Source: GCA-2862585 sp965661345
GTDB lineage: Bacteria; Bacteroidota; Bacteroidia; Flavobacteriales; UBA7312
DNA: 64,000 nucleotides
Assembly: GCA_965661345.1 (NCBI GenBank)
Contig: CBFIDK010000001.1
Location: 310,001 to 374,000, forward strand
Reading direction: 5' to 3'
A program made the translations under genes and the position numbers. The notes under the pieces are model-generated. The model searched no databases and had not been told where the DNA came from. It saw only the letters and a program-made list of their open reading frames with translations. Below, piece by piece: positions 32,786 through 41,228 of this stretch. Positions within the stretch are counted from its first letter, which is position 1; the number at the start of each line of letters is the position of its first letter.

Positions 32786-34119
32786 GAAAAAAAGTAACAA
32801 TTGCCGGTGCAGGTTTAGTTGGCTCTTTGGAAGCCATTTACCTTTCAAAAAGAGGTTTTGAAGTTGAGGTTTTTGAACGTAGGCCTGATATGCGTAAAGT
32901 AAAGCTAGCTGCTGGTCGCTCAATTAATTTAGCCTTATCCGCAAGAGGATGGAATGCGCTAAAAAAAGTAGGTATAGATGCTGACGTTAGCAAAATGGCT
33001 ATTCCAATGTATAAAAGAGTTATGCACGCCGTTGATGGTACGCTAACCGACCAAGCATATGGACAAGATGGAGAAGCAATCTACTCTGTTTCAAGAGGTG
33101 GATTAAACCAGCTATTAATGACTTTAGCAGGAGAGCAAGAAAATGTGAACTTGCACTTTGACTACCGTTGCTTAGATGTAGATTTAAACACTGCAGAAGC
33201 CATTTTTGAAGACAAAAATGGAAATAGAAAAACGGTCAATGCTGATATGATAATTGGTGCTGATGGAGCATATTCAGTTATTCGTTCCAAAATGGTCAAG
33301 CAAGATCGTTTTCAGTATTCCCAACATTATATCGAACACGGCTACAAAGAGTTGACAATACCGGCAAATCCAGATGGCTCTCATAAATTGGAAGTCAATG
33401 CCTTACACATTTGGCCTAGGGGAAATTATATGCTTATAGCCCTTCCGAATATGGATGGGAGTTTCACTTGCACTCTATTTTTTCCTTATGAAGGAGAACA
33501 TTCTTTTAACAATTTAAAAACAACCGAACAGGTATATGATTTCTTTAAAGAAGTTTTTCCAGATACACTTGATTTAATTCCAAATTTGGTTGAAGAGTAT
33601 TTTGAGAACCCAACAGCTTCATTAGCCATTATGCGTTGTGACCCATGGACAGTTGACGATAAAGTGTTGTTAATTGGCGATGCGGCTCATGCTACCGTAC
33701 CATTTTATGGGCAAGGAATGAATGCTGGTTTTGAAGGCTGTTTTGTATTAGACGAATTGATGGAGAAACATGGGGATGACTTTTTGAACTGTTTTAAAGA
33801 ATATTCAGAAATTAGAAAGCCAGACGGTGACGGTGTTCAGGATTTGTCCTTGCATAATTTTATTGTGATGCGCGATAAGACTGCCGATCCTCAATTTTTA
33901 TTGCAGAAAAAAATAGAACTCCATTTTTCTAAAAAACACCCCGAAAAATGGTTACCCCTTTATTCAATGGTTTCATTCAGTAATATTAGATATTCTGAAG
34001 CATGGAAAATAGGTCAACATCAAGAGGAACTGATGCAAAAAATAATGAGCATTCCAAACATTGAGAGCATCTGGGACAGTGAAGAAGTAGAAGAGAAGAT
34101 GTTAAGCCTAATTGATTGA
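32782..34119 (+). CDS. kmo: Kynurenine 3-monooxygenase
   Basis: FAD-dependent aromatic hydroxylase converting kynurenine to 3-hydroxykynurenine with NADPH and oxygen. FAD-binding elements are visible: the N-terminal GAGLVGSLEAIYLSKRG dinucleotide fold (residues 8-24), the central IIGADGAYSVIR segment, and LIGDAAHATVPFYGQGMNAG (about 296-315). The product is 445 residues, typical for bacterial KMO, and lacks an obvious C-terminal membrane anchor helix of the mitochondrial enzyme. The start overlaps kynU. The stop overlaps a TTG start of the next membrane gene, so the three form one compact operon. Confidence 0.96.
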   Translation: MRKKVTIAGAGLVGSLEAIYLSKRGFEVEVFERRPDMRKVKLAAGRSINLALSARGWNALKKVGIDADVSKMAIPMYKRVMHAVDGTLTDQAYGQDGEAIYSVSRGGLNQLLMTLAGEQENVNLHFDYRCLDVDLNTAEAIFEDKNGNRKTVNADMIIGADGAYSVIRSKMVKQDRFQYSQHYIEHGYKELTIPANPDGSHKLEVNALHIWPRGNYMLIALPNMDGSFTCTLFFPYEGEHSFNNLKTTEQVYDFFKEVFPDTLDLIPNLVEEYFENPTASLAIMRCDPWTVDDKVLLIGDAAHATVPFYGQGMNAGFEGCFVLDELMEKHGDDFLNCFKEYSEIRKPDGDGVQDLSLHNFIVMRDKTADPQFLLQKKIELHFSKKHPEKWLPLYSMVSFSNIRYSEAWKIGQHQEELMQKIMSIPNIESIWDSEEVEEKMLSLID

Positions 34120-35342
34120 GAAAAGTTCTAAAAGCATATGCCCAATTAGAAGAACACGTATTGTTCATGATAAAAGCTGAATTTTTTATTCAGCTTATCG
34201 GCGCAGCCTTTTTTTTAATACTCAATATTTATCTTGCTAAGTCTGGCTTTACAGATCCCGAAATTGCTAATTTCATTTCGTATCGTTTTTTAGCTGTTAT
34301 GGTATTGGCTTTTCCTCTAGGATTCTATATAAAAGGCAAGCGACTTAAACCTTTTTTTCTAATAGGAAGTATAGGCGTGCCGCTGGTAGCAATTGCTATG
34401 ATTTTTGCTATTTCAAAAGGCTACTATTCAATATTACCTGCATTATTTATTTTCTGGGGTGTTGTTTTTACTAGTTTTCAAGTTAGTAGCCTTCCGTATA
34501 TTATGAGGAGCACAAAAAAAGAAAATCAATCACATGCTATCTCTCTTAACTATGCAACACACAGCTTTGGAACCATCGCGAGCAGCATTATCATTTATTT
34601 TTTGGGAGCTATGTTTAGTGAACTCGATGAAGGAATGATTTTGATAGTAATTTCAGTGATGGGTTTAATTGGAATTTATTATTTGATGCAACTTAAAGAA
34701 GAAGATGTAATAAACGAAAAAAAAGGTATTCAGTGGGCATCTTATGATTGGTGGTTAGTAACCAAAGCTATTGTGCCAACGATTATAATTTCTATTGGAG
34801 CAGGATTGACCATCCCTTTCATTAATCTATTTTTCTATCACGACTTTGGTGTTGACTCATCAGGCTTTGCATTGATTGGTGGGGGAGCAAGTTTATTGGT
34901 AGCTACAATGGCACTATTGGTTCCAAAAGTGAAAGATTTACTAGGTTTTAAAGTAGGCATTACCTTAACTCAGTCCATCGCTGTAATAGCTTTGGTTGCT
35001 TTAGCAACTACCGAATTTTTTGTGGAATATTGGTGGGCCTTGCCTTTAGCTATTCTGTGTTTTTGGATACGAACGCCTTTAATGAATATGGCAGCCCCAA
35101 TGACTTCAGAATTGACCATGAATTATGTTGGAAAAAACAATCAGGAAATATTGAGTGCCATAACGGCCGCAATATGGAGTGGGAGTTGGTATTTTAGCTC
35201 TCAAATTTTCAGATTTTTAAAAGGCATGGACTTACCATATGCGTATATTTTTTATATCACGGCGGGGCTGTATGCTTTTGGGATATTTACCTATTTCCTT
35301 CTAATTTTGGATTACGAGAAGCAAAATTGTTTAGAAGATTAA
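34116..35342 (+). CDS. MFS-like permease in the kynurenine operon
   Basis: A 408-residue protein with 10-12 hydrophobic segments. It looks like an MFS permease: two six-helix halves separated by a charged loop (LKEEDVINEKKGIQW near 200), and conserved small-residue helices. The substrate is unknown. Translation coupling to kmo (TTG at 34116 in TTGA with the kmo stop) suggests a metabolite related to the kynurenine pathway, by position only. An ATG at 34167 (MIKAEFFIQLIG) is the alternative start and would shorten the protein by 17 residues. The 3' end overlaps a convergent gene by 56 nt. Confidence 0.72.
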   Translation: MRKVLKAYAQLEEHVLFMIKAEFFIQLIGAAFFLILNIYLAKSGFTDPEIANFISYRFLAVMVLAFPLGFYIKGKRLKPFFLIGSIGVPLVAIAMIFAISKGYYSILPALFIFWGVVFTSFQVSSLPYIMRSTKKENQSHAISLNYATHSFGTIASSIIIYFLGAMFSELDEGMILIVISVMGLIGIYYLMQLKEEDVINEKKGIQWASYDWWLVTKAIVPTIIISIGAGLTIPFINLFFYHDFGVDSSGFALIGGGASLLVATMALLVPKVKDLLGFKVGITLTQSIAVIALVALATTEFFVEYWWALPLAILCFWIRTPLMNMAAPMTSELTMNYVGKNNQEILSAITAAIWSGSWYFSSQIFRFLKGMDLPYAYIFYITAGLYAFGIFTYFLLILDYEKQNCLED

Positions 35343-35718
35343 CTATCATTCTTTTTTGACGCTTTGATAAATTAGCGGTCACTATTTCGTGTTCTCCCTC
35401 ATTGTTTTCAAAATAGACTGACTTCCAATCTTCTTTAATGTTTGAAATGCAGTCAATATTCGCTTCTTGAATTTCTTTATCAATATCTAGCTTCCAAGTA
35501 ATTTTTTGAGTGTTATACTTAAAAAAGATTTTTTTTAAATTAAAAATACTGTTTGAATACCCACCAAAAAAACCACAGAGCAATCCTATAAAAACCGATA
35601 CGTCAATGTAAGATTCAAAGGTTTTAAAAATAAAAACATCCAATAGGAAATAAATAAAGATTAGCAGAAAAATACCAAAACGTATTTTTATAGCACTATA
35701 AAGGGGTAGTGTTTTCAT
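35287..35718 (-). CDS. Hypothetical membrane protein (two N-terminal TM segments)
   Basis: A 143-residue protein with two hydrophobic segments (about 12-32 and 38-56, the second rich in Gly and Phe) and a charged C-terminal domain of about 85 residues (KKIFFKYNTQKITWKLD, then KSVYFENNEGEHEIVTANLSK in two pieces, SKRQKRMIVNLLNN). The tail shows alternating strands reminiscent of PH-like membrane proteins, but no family is recognised. Its last 56 nt lie antisense to the end of the permease gene. No clear promoter was found upstream; the MBL gene upstream on the same strand ends 33 nt before it, so the two may be cotranscribed. Confidence 0.7.
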   Translation of the reverse strand: MKTLPLYSAIKIRFGIFLLIFIYFLLDVFIFKTFESYIDVSVFIGLLCGFFGGYSNSIFNLKKIFFKYNTQKITWKLDIDKEIQEANIDCISNIKEDWKSVYFENNEGEHEIVTANLSKRQKRMIVNLLNNFASRNPKLEGNR

Positions 35719-35751
35719 GAGCTTTTTAATTAATTTATGATAATGTAGTGA

Positions 35752-36393
35752 TTATTTCAGAAAAGGGTTGTTTGCTTTTTCATATCCAATTGTGGTGCTT
35801 GGTCCATGACCGCAAAACACTTTTGTAGTTTCATCCAATGGCAACAACTTATCTTTTATACTACTAATGAGGGTGTCATAGTCGCCTCCAGGGAGGTCTG
35901 TTCGTCCAATGCTCAGTTGAAAAAGGACATCACCACCAATTATAAATTTTTCCTCTTTGGAATGAAGAACTATATGGCCTGGAGCATGTCCTGGCGTGAA
36001 TAAAATATCTAGGCTACTGTTGCCAAAATTAATTGTGTCGCCTTCTTTTAGGAATGTTTTTGGCTCTGGACTTTCTTCATAATTATGAAATCCATACAGC
36101 TGACAATACTCTTTTACGGAATGTAGTGTAGGTAAGTCTAATTCATGTATTTCTAGATCTACGTTCCATTTTTCGGACACAAATCGATTGCCAAGAACAT
36201 GGTCAATATGGCAATGGGTGTTTATCAGTTTAACAGCTTTAAGGTCATTGTCTGCTATAAATTTTTCAAGTTGTAGTTGTTCACTTTGCTCATAACACCC
36301 AGGGTCTATTATGATACATTGTTTACTTTCATCAAAAATAACGTAAGTATTTTCTTGGAAACCATTGAAGGTAAAGGATTGTACTTTTATCAT
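35752..36393 (-). CDS. MBL-fold metallo-hydrolase (glyoxalase II-like)
   Basis: A 213-residue metallo-beta-lactamase-fold hydrolase. The metal site motif THCHIDH (His60, His62, Asp64, His65) is intact, with a further His in PGHAPGHIVLH (about 133-143), Asp in GGDVLF and His in FCGHGPST near the C-terminus, so the active site is complete. It resembles YcbL/GloB-type hydrolases of small thioesters; the exact substrate is unknown. The ATG at 36393 lies 4 nt downstream of a TATCTTTG element, suggesting a leaderless mRNA. Divergent from the TauE-like gene. Confidence 0.9.
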   Translation of the reverse strand: MIKVQSFTFNGFQENTYVIFDESKQCIIIDPGCYEQSEQLQLEKFIADNDLKAVKLINTHCHIDHVLGNRFVSEKWNVDLEIHELDLPTLHSVKEYCQLYGFHNYEESPEPKTFLKEGDTINFGNSSLDILFTPGHAPGHIVLHSKEEKFIIGGDVLFQLSIGRTDLPGGDYDTLISSIKDKLLPLDETTKVFCGHGPSTTIGYEKANNPFLK

Positions 36394-36397
36394 TGGG

Positions 36398-36405
36398 CAA
36401 AGATA
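36398..36405 (-). promoter_or_regulatory. -7 element of the MBL hydrolase gene, leaderless arrangement
   Basis: TATCTTTG on the minus strand, exact consensus, with only CCCA before the ATG at 36393. Confidence 0.65.
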
Positions 36406-36417
36406 TTTTGAATTACA

Positions 36418-36425
36418 TATCTTCG
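36418..36425 (+). promoter_or_regulatory. -7-like element of the TauE-like gene
   Basis: TATCTTCG, one mismatch from TAnnTTTG, 15 nt before the ATG at 36441; back to back with the MBL promoter. Confidence 0.4.
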
Positions 36426-36440
36426 CAAGGAAATTATACT

Positions 36441-36809
36441 ATGTCTTTTACAACATTACTTTTACTAGTATTAATAGGTCTTTGCGCAGGACTTCTCAGC
36501 GGATTTGTTGGCGTTGGTGGTGGTATAATCATTATTCCATTATTAATGCTACTAGTGGGTATGGGTCAACATAACGCGCAAGGAACAAGTTTGGCAGTAA
36601 TGTTGCCCCCAATAGGAATTTTAGCAGCATGGAATTACCACAAAGAAGGATTTGTAAATTGGAAATATGCTGTAATTATTTCATTGGCATTTATAATTGG
36701 AGGTTATTTCAGTTCTAAATGGGCTGTAACTGTAGATACGAAGACTTTAAAAAAGGTGTTTGGTTTAATACTTTTATTAGGAGGACTAAAACTTATCTTG
36801 TCAAAATGA
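36441..36809 (+). CDS. Half-length TauE/SafE-family membrane protein
   Basis: A 122-residue protein with four hydrophobic segments and the TauE/SafE repeat signature GFVGVGGGIIIIPLL (about residues 20-34) followed by AQGTSLAVM. Full-length TauE/SafE permeases are about 250 residues and contain two such repeats; this carries one, so it probably dimerises. The family is linked to sulfite, sulfoacetate and other organic-anion export; the substrate here is unknown. The frame is open from 36393, but ATG 36441 gives the family N-terminus. Its stop overlaps the M20 gene start (ATGA). Confidence 0.85.
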   Translation: MSFTTLLLLVLIGLCAGLLSGFVGVGGGIIIIPLLMLLVGMGQHNAQGTSLAVMLPPIGILAAWNYHKEGFVNWKYAVIISLAFIIGGYFSSKWAVTVDTKTLKKVFGLILLLGGLKLILSK

Positions 36810-37981
36810 GACAACTAAAAGCCCAAATATTAGATTTAGCACAACAGTACTTTGATGATACTGTACAGCTTCGCAGGGCGTTGCACAAAAACCCAGAGCT
36901 TTCTTTCAAAGAGTATGAAACCTCTAAATTTATTCAAGAAAAATTATCCGAGTATAACATTCCATTTGAGTCAGGTATTGTAGAAACTGGCATTATCGCT
37001 TTGATTAAAGGTATAAATCCTGATTCAAGATGCATTGCTCTTCGTGCAGATATTGACGCCTTACCCATTAATGAGTTGAATGACGTGAGTTATGCCTCAA
37101 AAAATGAAGGCGTTATGCACGCTTGTGGTCATGATTTTCACACCGCCTCATTGTTGGGTGTTGCACGAATCTTAAACGAATTGAAAGACCACTGGGAAGG
37201 GAGTATAAAACTCATTTTTCAGCCAGGTGAAGAAAAATTGCCAGGGGGAGCATCACTTATGATTGAACAAGGAGTTTTGGAAAACCCTAAGGTTGAGAAA
37301 ATTATTGGTCAACACGTTTCTCCAGAATTAGACTGTGGCACAATAGGAATGAAAGGGGGTATGTTTATGGCTTCAGCCGATGAAATATATATTGATGTAA
37401 TTGGTAAAGGTGGTCATGCGGCTATTCCAGAAGGACGAATTAATCCTTTGCTCATTGCTGCTAGATTAATTACAAATCTTTATGAAAGATTTGATAGTGT
37501 TTCTGATACTCCATCAGTTTTGTCAATAGGGGTAATTGAAGGCGGAAGTGCTGGAAATATAATTCCAGAAACAGTAAGTATGCAAGGAACATTTAGAGCA
37601 ATGGACGAAAATTGGAGAGCCGAGGCCCATCAAATAATAGAAAATATTTGTCTAAAGACGGCTAAAGATATGGGTGGCGAATGTGTTCTCGAAATCCGAA
37701 AAGGCTATCCCTTTTTAAAAAATGATGTCCACTTTACAGAGCATTGTTTTAGGCAAGCGTCAGAGCTGATGGGCAATCAAAGTGTGATAAAAATTCCAAA
37801 ACGGATGACTGCCGAAGACTTTGCCTATTATTCACATCATGTTCCTTCGTGTTTTTACAGAATAGGTGTAGGTGAAAAAAATGGAGAAAGAAGGTATTTG
37901 CACAATCCGAACTTTGATGTTGATGAAAAAGCTTTACAACATAGCGTTGGGCTTATGAGTTGGCTTGCGATAACAGCTTAG
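36806..37981 (+). CDS. M20-family amidohydrolase
   Basis: A 391-residue zinc hydrolase of the M20D amidohydrolase group (N-acyl amino acid, hippurate or IAA-conjugate hydrolases). Signatures: LRRALHKNPELSFKEYET (about 16-33), RADIDALP (about 79-86), HACGHDFHTASLLGV (about 104-118) with the metal-binding Cys-His pair, and FQPGEEKLPGGAS with the catalytic Glu-Glu. A dimerisation domain follows (GKGGHAAIPEG). The ORF is open upstream, but ATG 36806 overlaps the TauE-like stop and gives the normal start. It ends sharing TTAG with recQ. Coupling to a small permease suggests hydrolysis and export or import of an acyl-amino acid, which is inference. Confidence 0.9.
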   Translation: MRQLKAQILDLAQQYFDDTVQLRRALHKNPELSFKEYETSKFIQEKLSEYNIPFESGIVETGIIALIKGINPDSRCIALRADIDALPINELNDVSYASKNEGVMHACGHDFHTASLLGVARILNELKDHWEGSIKLIFQPGEEKLPGGASLMIEQGVLENPKVEKIIGQHVSPELDCGTIGMKGGMFMASADEIYIDVIGKGGHAAIPEGRINPLLIAARLITNLYERFDSVSDTPSVLSIGVIEGGSAGNIIPETVSMQGTFRAMDENWRAEAHQIIENICLKTAKDMGGECVLEIRKGYPFLKNDVHFTEHCFRQASELMGNQSVIKIPKRMTAEDFAYYSHHVPSCFYRIGVGEKNGERRYLHNPNFDVDEKALQHSVGLMSWLAITA

Positions 37982-40167
37982 TTGGCAACGTCAGAAATAA
38001 ATTTAATTCGGAATAATCTCAATTCTTCGTCTGTATATTCATCTTCCTCGAACTCATTTCTAGCCTCATTAAATGTTGCTTCTTCAGAGTTTTTAAAGAA
38101 ATCGATTAGCTCTTCCTCTTGATATTCATCGATAATTTCGTCGAGGTAATAATTTAGATTAATTTTTGTGCCTGACTCAACAATTGTTTCAATTTCAGAA
38201 ATAAGATCCTCAACAGTTAGACCTTTTGCTGAAGCGATATCTTCAATTGGTAATTTTCTGTCTATGCTTTGAATGATGTAAACTTTATTACTAGACTGCT
38301 TAGCTATAGTTTTAATAACCATGTCTTCTGGTCTAATGATGTCGTTTTCTTCAACGTATTCTTTAATAAATTCCAAAAACGGTTTTCCAAATTTATTGGC
38401 TTTTCCTTGTCCAACGCCATGAATTTGGCTCAATTCCTCGATGGTTATGGGGTACTGATTAGCCATGTCAATAAGAGACGCTTCAGAAAAAATTATGTTT
38501 GGTGGAAGCCCTTTAGACTTCGCGAATTTTTTCCTGAGTTCTTTCAAGTTTTTGTAAAGCATAGTGTCAGCAGCAGCGGATTTTTGGTTGCTACTGTAGG
38601 CATTTTTAGAGTTGATAGCGTCATAATCGTGATCTTCTGTAAACAATACTTCGTACGATTCTTTCAAGAACTCATTTCCTTTTTCAGAAATTTTAAGAAT
38701 TCCATAGCTTTCAATTTCCTTTACAAGAAGTCCCTTAACTAAAGACTGACGAATAACTGCATGCCAAAATCCTTTAGATTTATGCTTGCCTTTACCGTAT
38801 TCTACTAGCCCTTCTGATTTATGTTGTTTGATTAATGAATTGCTTTCTCCTACAAGAACTTTTACCATTTCTTTTGCTTTAAGTCTTTCGTTCACGGCTA
38901 AGACACATTCTAGTAACTGAGTTATGTAATCTTGGCCGTTAAATTTTGGTTTTGGATGTCGGCAATTATCACACATTTCATTGCAATTTGCCTCGTCAAA
39001 CGATTCGCCAAAATAATGAAGGATGTATTTTCTTCTACATATTGAAGTCTCTGCAAAAGAGATGGTTTCCAGAATAAGTTGACGCCCAATTTCTTGTTCA
39101 GCTACTGGTTTTCCTTGTAAAAATTTTTCGAGTTTTTCAATATCGTTATAGCTGTAAAAAGTGACGCAATTTCCTTCGCCACCATCACGTCCTGCTCTTC
39201 CTGTTTCTTGATAATAACTCTCTAAACTTTTAGGGATATCATGGTGAATAACGTAGCGAATATCGGGTTTGTCTATACCCATTCCAAAGGCGATAGTAGC
39301 TACTATTACATCTACATCTTCCATAAGGAAAGCATCTTGATGCTTAACACGTGTTTTGTTTTCAAGACCAGCATGATAGGGGAGAGCATTAATGCCATTA
39401 ACCTGAAGAGTTTCGGCAATTTCCTCAACTTTTTTTCTGCTTAAGCAGTATACAATTCCAGATTTCCCTTCGTTTTGTTTGATGTATTTTATGATTTCTT
39501 TTTCAACATCAATTTTTGGTCTAATATCATAATAAAGGTTGTCTCTATTAAAAGAGTCAAAGAATACTGGGCAGTCGGTAATTCCCAGATTTTTTTGAAT
39601 ATCTTCTCTAACCTTAGTCGTGGCAGTAGCAGTAAGGGCAATAATTGGAGCACGACCAATATTTTCTATAATTTTCTTAAGATTTCGGTATTCAGGTCTA
39701 AAGTCATGACCCCATTCAGAAATACAATGCGCTTCGTCTATGGCATAGAAAGAGATTTTTTTATCTTTCAGAAAGTCAATATTTTCTTGTTTAGTAAGTG
39801 ATTCAGGAGCGACATAAAGCAGTTTGGTTTTACCGCTTTCAACGTCTTCTTTGACTATAGTTACATCTTTTTTTGACAGAGATGAATTAAGCACGTGGGC
39901 TATAGAATCACTATCATTAAATCCTCTTATAGCATCGACTTGATTTTTCATTAATGCAATGAGGGGAGAAATGACAACCGCACACCCGTCACTTATTAAG
40001 GCAGGAAGTTGGTAACACATTGATTTACCACCACCAGTTGGCATAATAACAAAAGCGTCATTGCCATCCAGTGTGTTTTGAATGATGGTTTCTTGTTGGC
40101 TTTTAAATCGGTTGAATCCAAAATATTTTTGAAGTTCATCCGTAAGAGATGTAATCTGTAGAGTCAT
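37978..40167 (-). CDS. recQ: ATP-dependent DNA helicase RecQ
   Basis: 3'-5' DNA helicase of recombination and fork repair. Walker A MPTGGGKS is near residue 42, the DEAH box in AIDEAHCISEWGHDFRPEY near 142, and the arginine-finger region in YYQETGRAGRDGG near 320. A zinc-binding Cys cluster (CRRKYIL...CNEMCDNC, about 380-405) and the winged helix follow, then an HRDC domain (about 525-600). At 729 residues it has an additional acidic C-terminal extension of about 100 residues. Divergent from kdsD with a symmetric promoter region between them. The stop shares TTAG with the M20 gene. Confidence 0.97.
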   Translation of the reverse strand: MTLQITSLTDELQKYFGFNRFKSQQETIIQNTLDGNDAFVIMPTGGGKSMCYQLPALISDGCAVVISPLIALMKNQVDAIRGFNDSDSIAHVLNSSLSKKDVTIVKEDVESGKTKLLYVAPESLTKQENIDFLKDKKISFYAIDEAHCISEWGHDFRPEYRNLKKIIENIGRAPIIALTATATTKVREDIQKNLGITDCPVFFDSFNRDNLYYDIRPKIDVEKEIIKYIKQNEGKSGIVYCLSRKKVEEIAETLQVNGINALPYHAGLENKTRVKHQDAFLMEDVDVIVATIAFGMGIDKPDIRYVIHHDIPKSLESYYQETGRAGRDGGEGNCVTFYSYNDIEKLEKFLQGKPVAEQEIGRQLILETISFAETSICRRKYILHYFGESFDEANCNEMCDNCRHPKPKFNGQDYITQLLECVLAVNERLKAKEMVKVLVGESNSLIKQHKSEGLVEYGKGKHKSKGFWHAVIRQSLVKGLLVKEIESYGILKISEKGNEFLKESYEVLFTEDHDYDAINSKNAYSSNQKSAAADTMLYKNLKELRKKFAKSKGLPPNIIFSEASLIDMANQYPITIEELSQIHGVGQGKANKFGKPFLEFIKEYVEENDIIRPEDMVIKTIAKQSSNKVYIIQSIDRKLPIEDIASAKGLTVEDLISEIETIVESGTKINLNYYLDEIIDEYQEEELIDFFKNSEEATFNEARNEFEEDEYTDEELRLFRIKFISDVAN

Positions 40168-40182
40168 TTAATAATAATCAAG

Positions 40183-40255
40183 CTAAATTTGATACTTTTG
40201 CTTAAAAGTAATCCCCTCTAAAATTAGAGAATTTATTTTATTAAATCAAATTTAG
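40183..40255. promoter_or_regulatory. Nested dyad with mirrored -7 elements between recQ and kdsD
   Basis: An 11-bp perfect inverted repeat, CTAAATTTGAT (40183-40193) and ATCAAATTTAG (40245-40255), encloses a second one, CTCTAA-AA-TTAGAG (40216-40229). Each outer arm contains a TAAATTTG (-7 consensus) pointing inward, so the recQ and kdsD promoters would cross. TACTTTTG at 40193-40200 is another candidate for kdsD. Confidence 0.45.
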
Positions 40256-40259
40256 TCTA

Positions 40260-41228
40260 TTGAAATCAATTAATGAAATAAAATCTATTGCAAAATCAAC
40301 AATCGATTTAGAAGGTAAATCCATTCTTAAATTACTTGAATTTATTGATGATAATTTTGGAATAATTGTGCAGGAGATTTTAAAGTCTAATGGTCGATTA
40401 ATAGTAACAGGGATTGGTAAAAGTGCAAATATTGCTCAAAAAATAGTCTCCACATTCAATTCGACAGGTCAGCCGTCAGTATTTATGCATGCAGCAGACG
40501 CAATGCACGGCGATTTGGGAAATATTCAAGCAGATGATATTGTTGTGTGTATTTCTAAAAGTGGATCAACCTCTGAAATAAAGACCTTAATTCCTCTTCT
40601 TAAAGGAATGGGAAATTCTATAATTGCAATCACTGGAAATGCTGATTCGTACCTTTCTCAACACTCTGATTGGACGATACTTTCTAAAGTTGAAAAAGAG
40701 GCTTGTCCTAATAACCTTGCCCCAACAACAAGTACGACAGCTCAGTTAGTCATTGGTGATGCCTTGGCTGTTTGTTTATTGGAGTGCAGAAATTTTTCTG
40801 ATAAAGATTTTGCTAAGTATCATCCAGGAGGTTCATTAGGTAAAAAACTATTTTTAAAAGTCGACGATTTATGTACTGACAAATCGATTCCCTGTGTTGG
40901 TCAAAATGAAACCATTAAAAATGTAATTATTGAAATTTCTAATAAACGATTAGGTGCAACTGCTGTCATTGAAGACGGTCGACTGTTTGGAATAATTACT
41001 GATGGAGATATAAGAAGAATGCTTGAAAATGAGGGTTCTGATTGGAGTACCCTTAAGGCTAAAGACATTATGTGTAAAACTCCAAAAACCATTCAGTTTG
41101 ATGAATTAGCTGCCAAGGCTCTTACTATTATGGAGGACAATAATATTTCACAACTAATAGTTTGTAAGGGTGAAAAATATCATGGAATAGTGCATCTTCA
41201 CGATATATTAAAAGAAGGTATTTTGTAA
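40260..41228 (+). CDS. kdsD: KpsF/GutQ-family arabinose-5-phosphate isomerase
   Basis: Isomerase making D-arabinose 5-phosphate from ribulose 5-phosphate for Kdo and lipopolysaccharide synthesis. Domain order: a SIS sugar-isomerase domain (about 35-170; VTGIGKSANIAQKIVSTFNSTG, SKSGSTSEI, and the APTTSTTAQLVIGDALAV block) and two CBS domains (about 200-320; LFGIITDGDIRRML in the first). 322 residues is typical. The start is TTG at 40260; no in-frame ATG lies near the expected N-terminus. The stop overlaps the tatC start as TAATG, so kdsD-tatC-lptB is one operon. Confidence 0.95.
   Translation: MKSINEIKSIAKSTIDLEGKSILKLLEFIDDNFGIIVQEILKSNGRLIVTGIGKSANIAQKIVSTFNSTGQPSVFMHAADAMHGDLGNIQADDIVVCISKSGSTSEIKTLIPLLKGMGNSIIAITGNADSYLSQHSDWTILSKVEKEACPNNLAPTTSTTAQLVIGDALAVCLLECRNFSDKDFAKYHPGGSLGKKLFLKVDDLCTDKSIPCVGQNETIKNVIIEISNKRLGATAVIEDGRLFGIITDGDIRRMLENEGSDWSTLKAKDIMCKTPKTIQFDELAAKALTIMEDNNISQLIVCKGEKYHGIVHLHDILKEGIL

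Noticed and set aside
38269..38742. 157-codon frame antisense to the 3' half of recQ
   Set aside because: Its translation is Phe/Asn-rich without domain features, and it mirrors the HRDC-coding part of recQ; a shadow frame.
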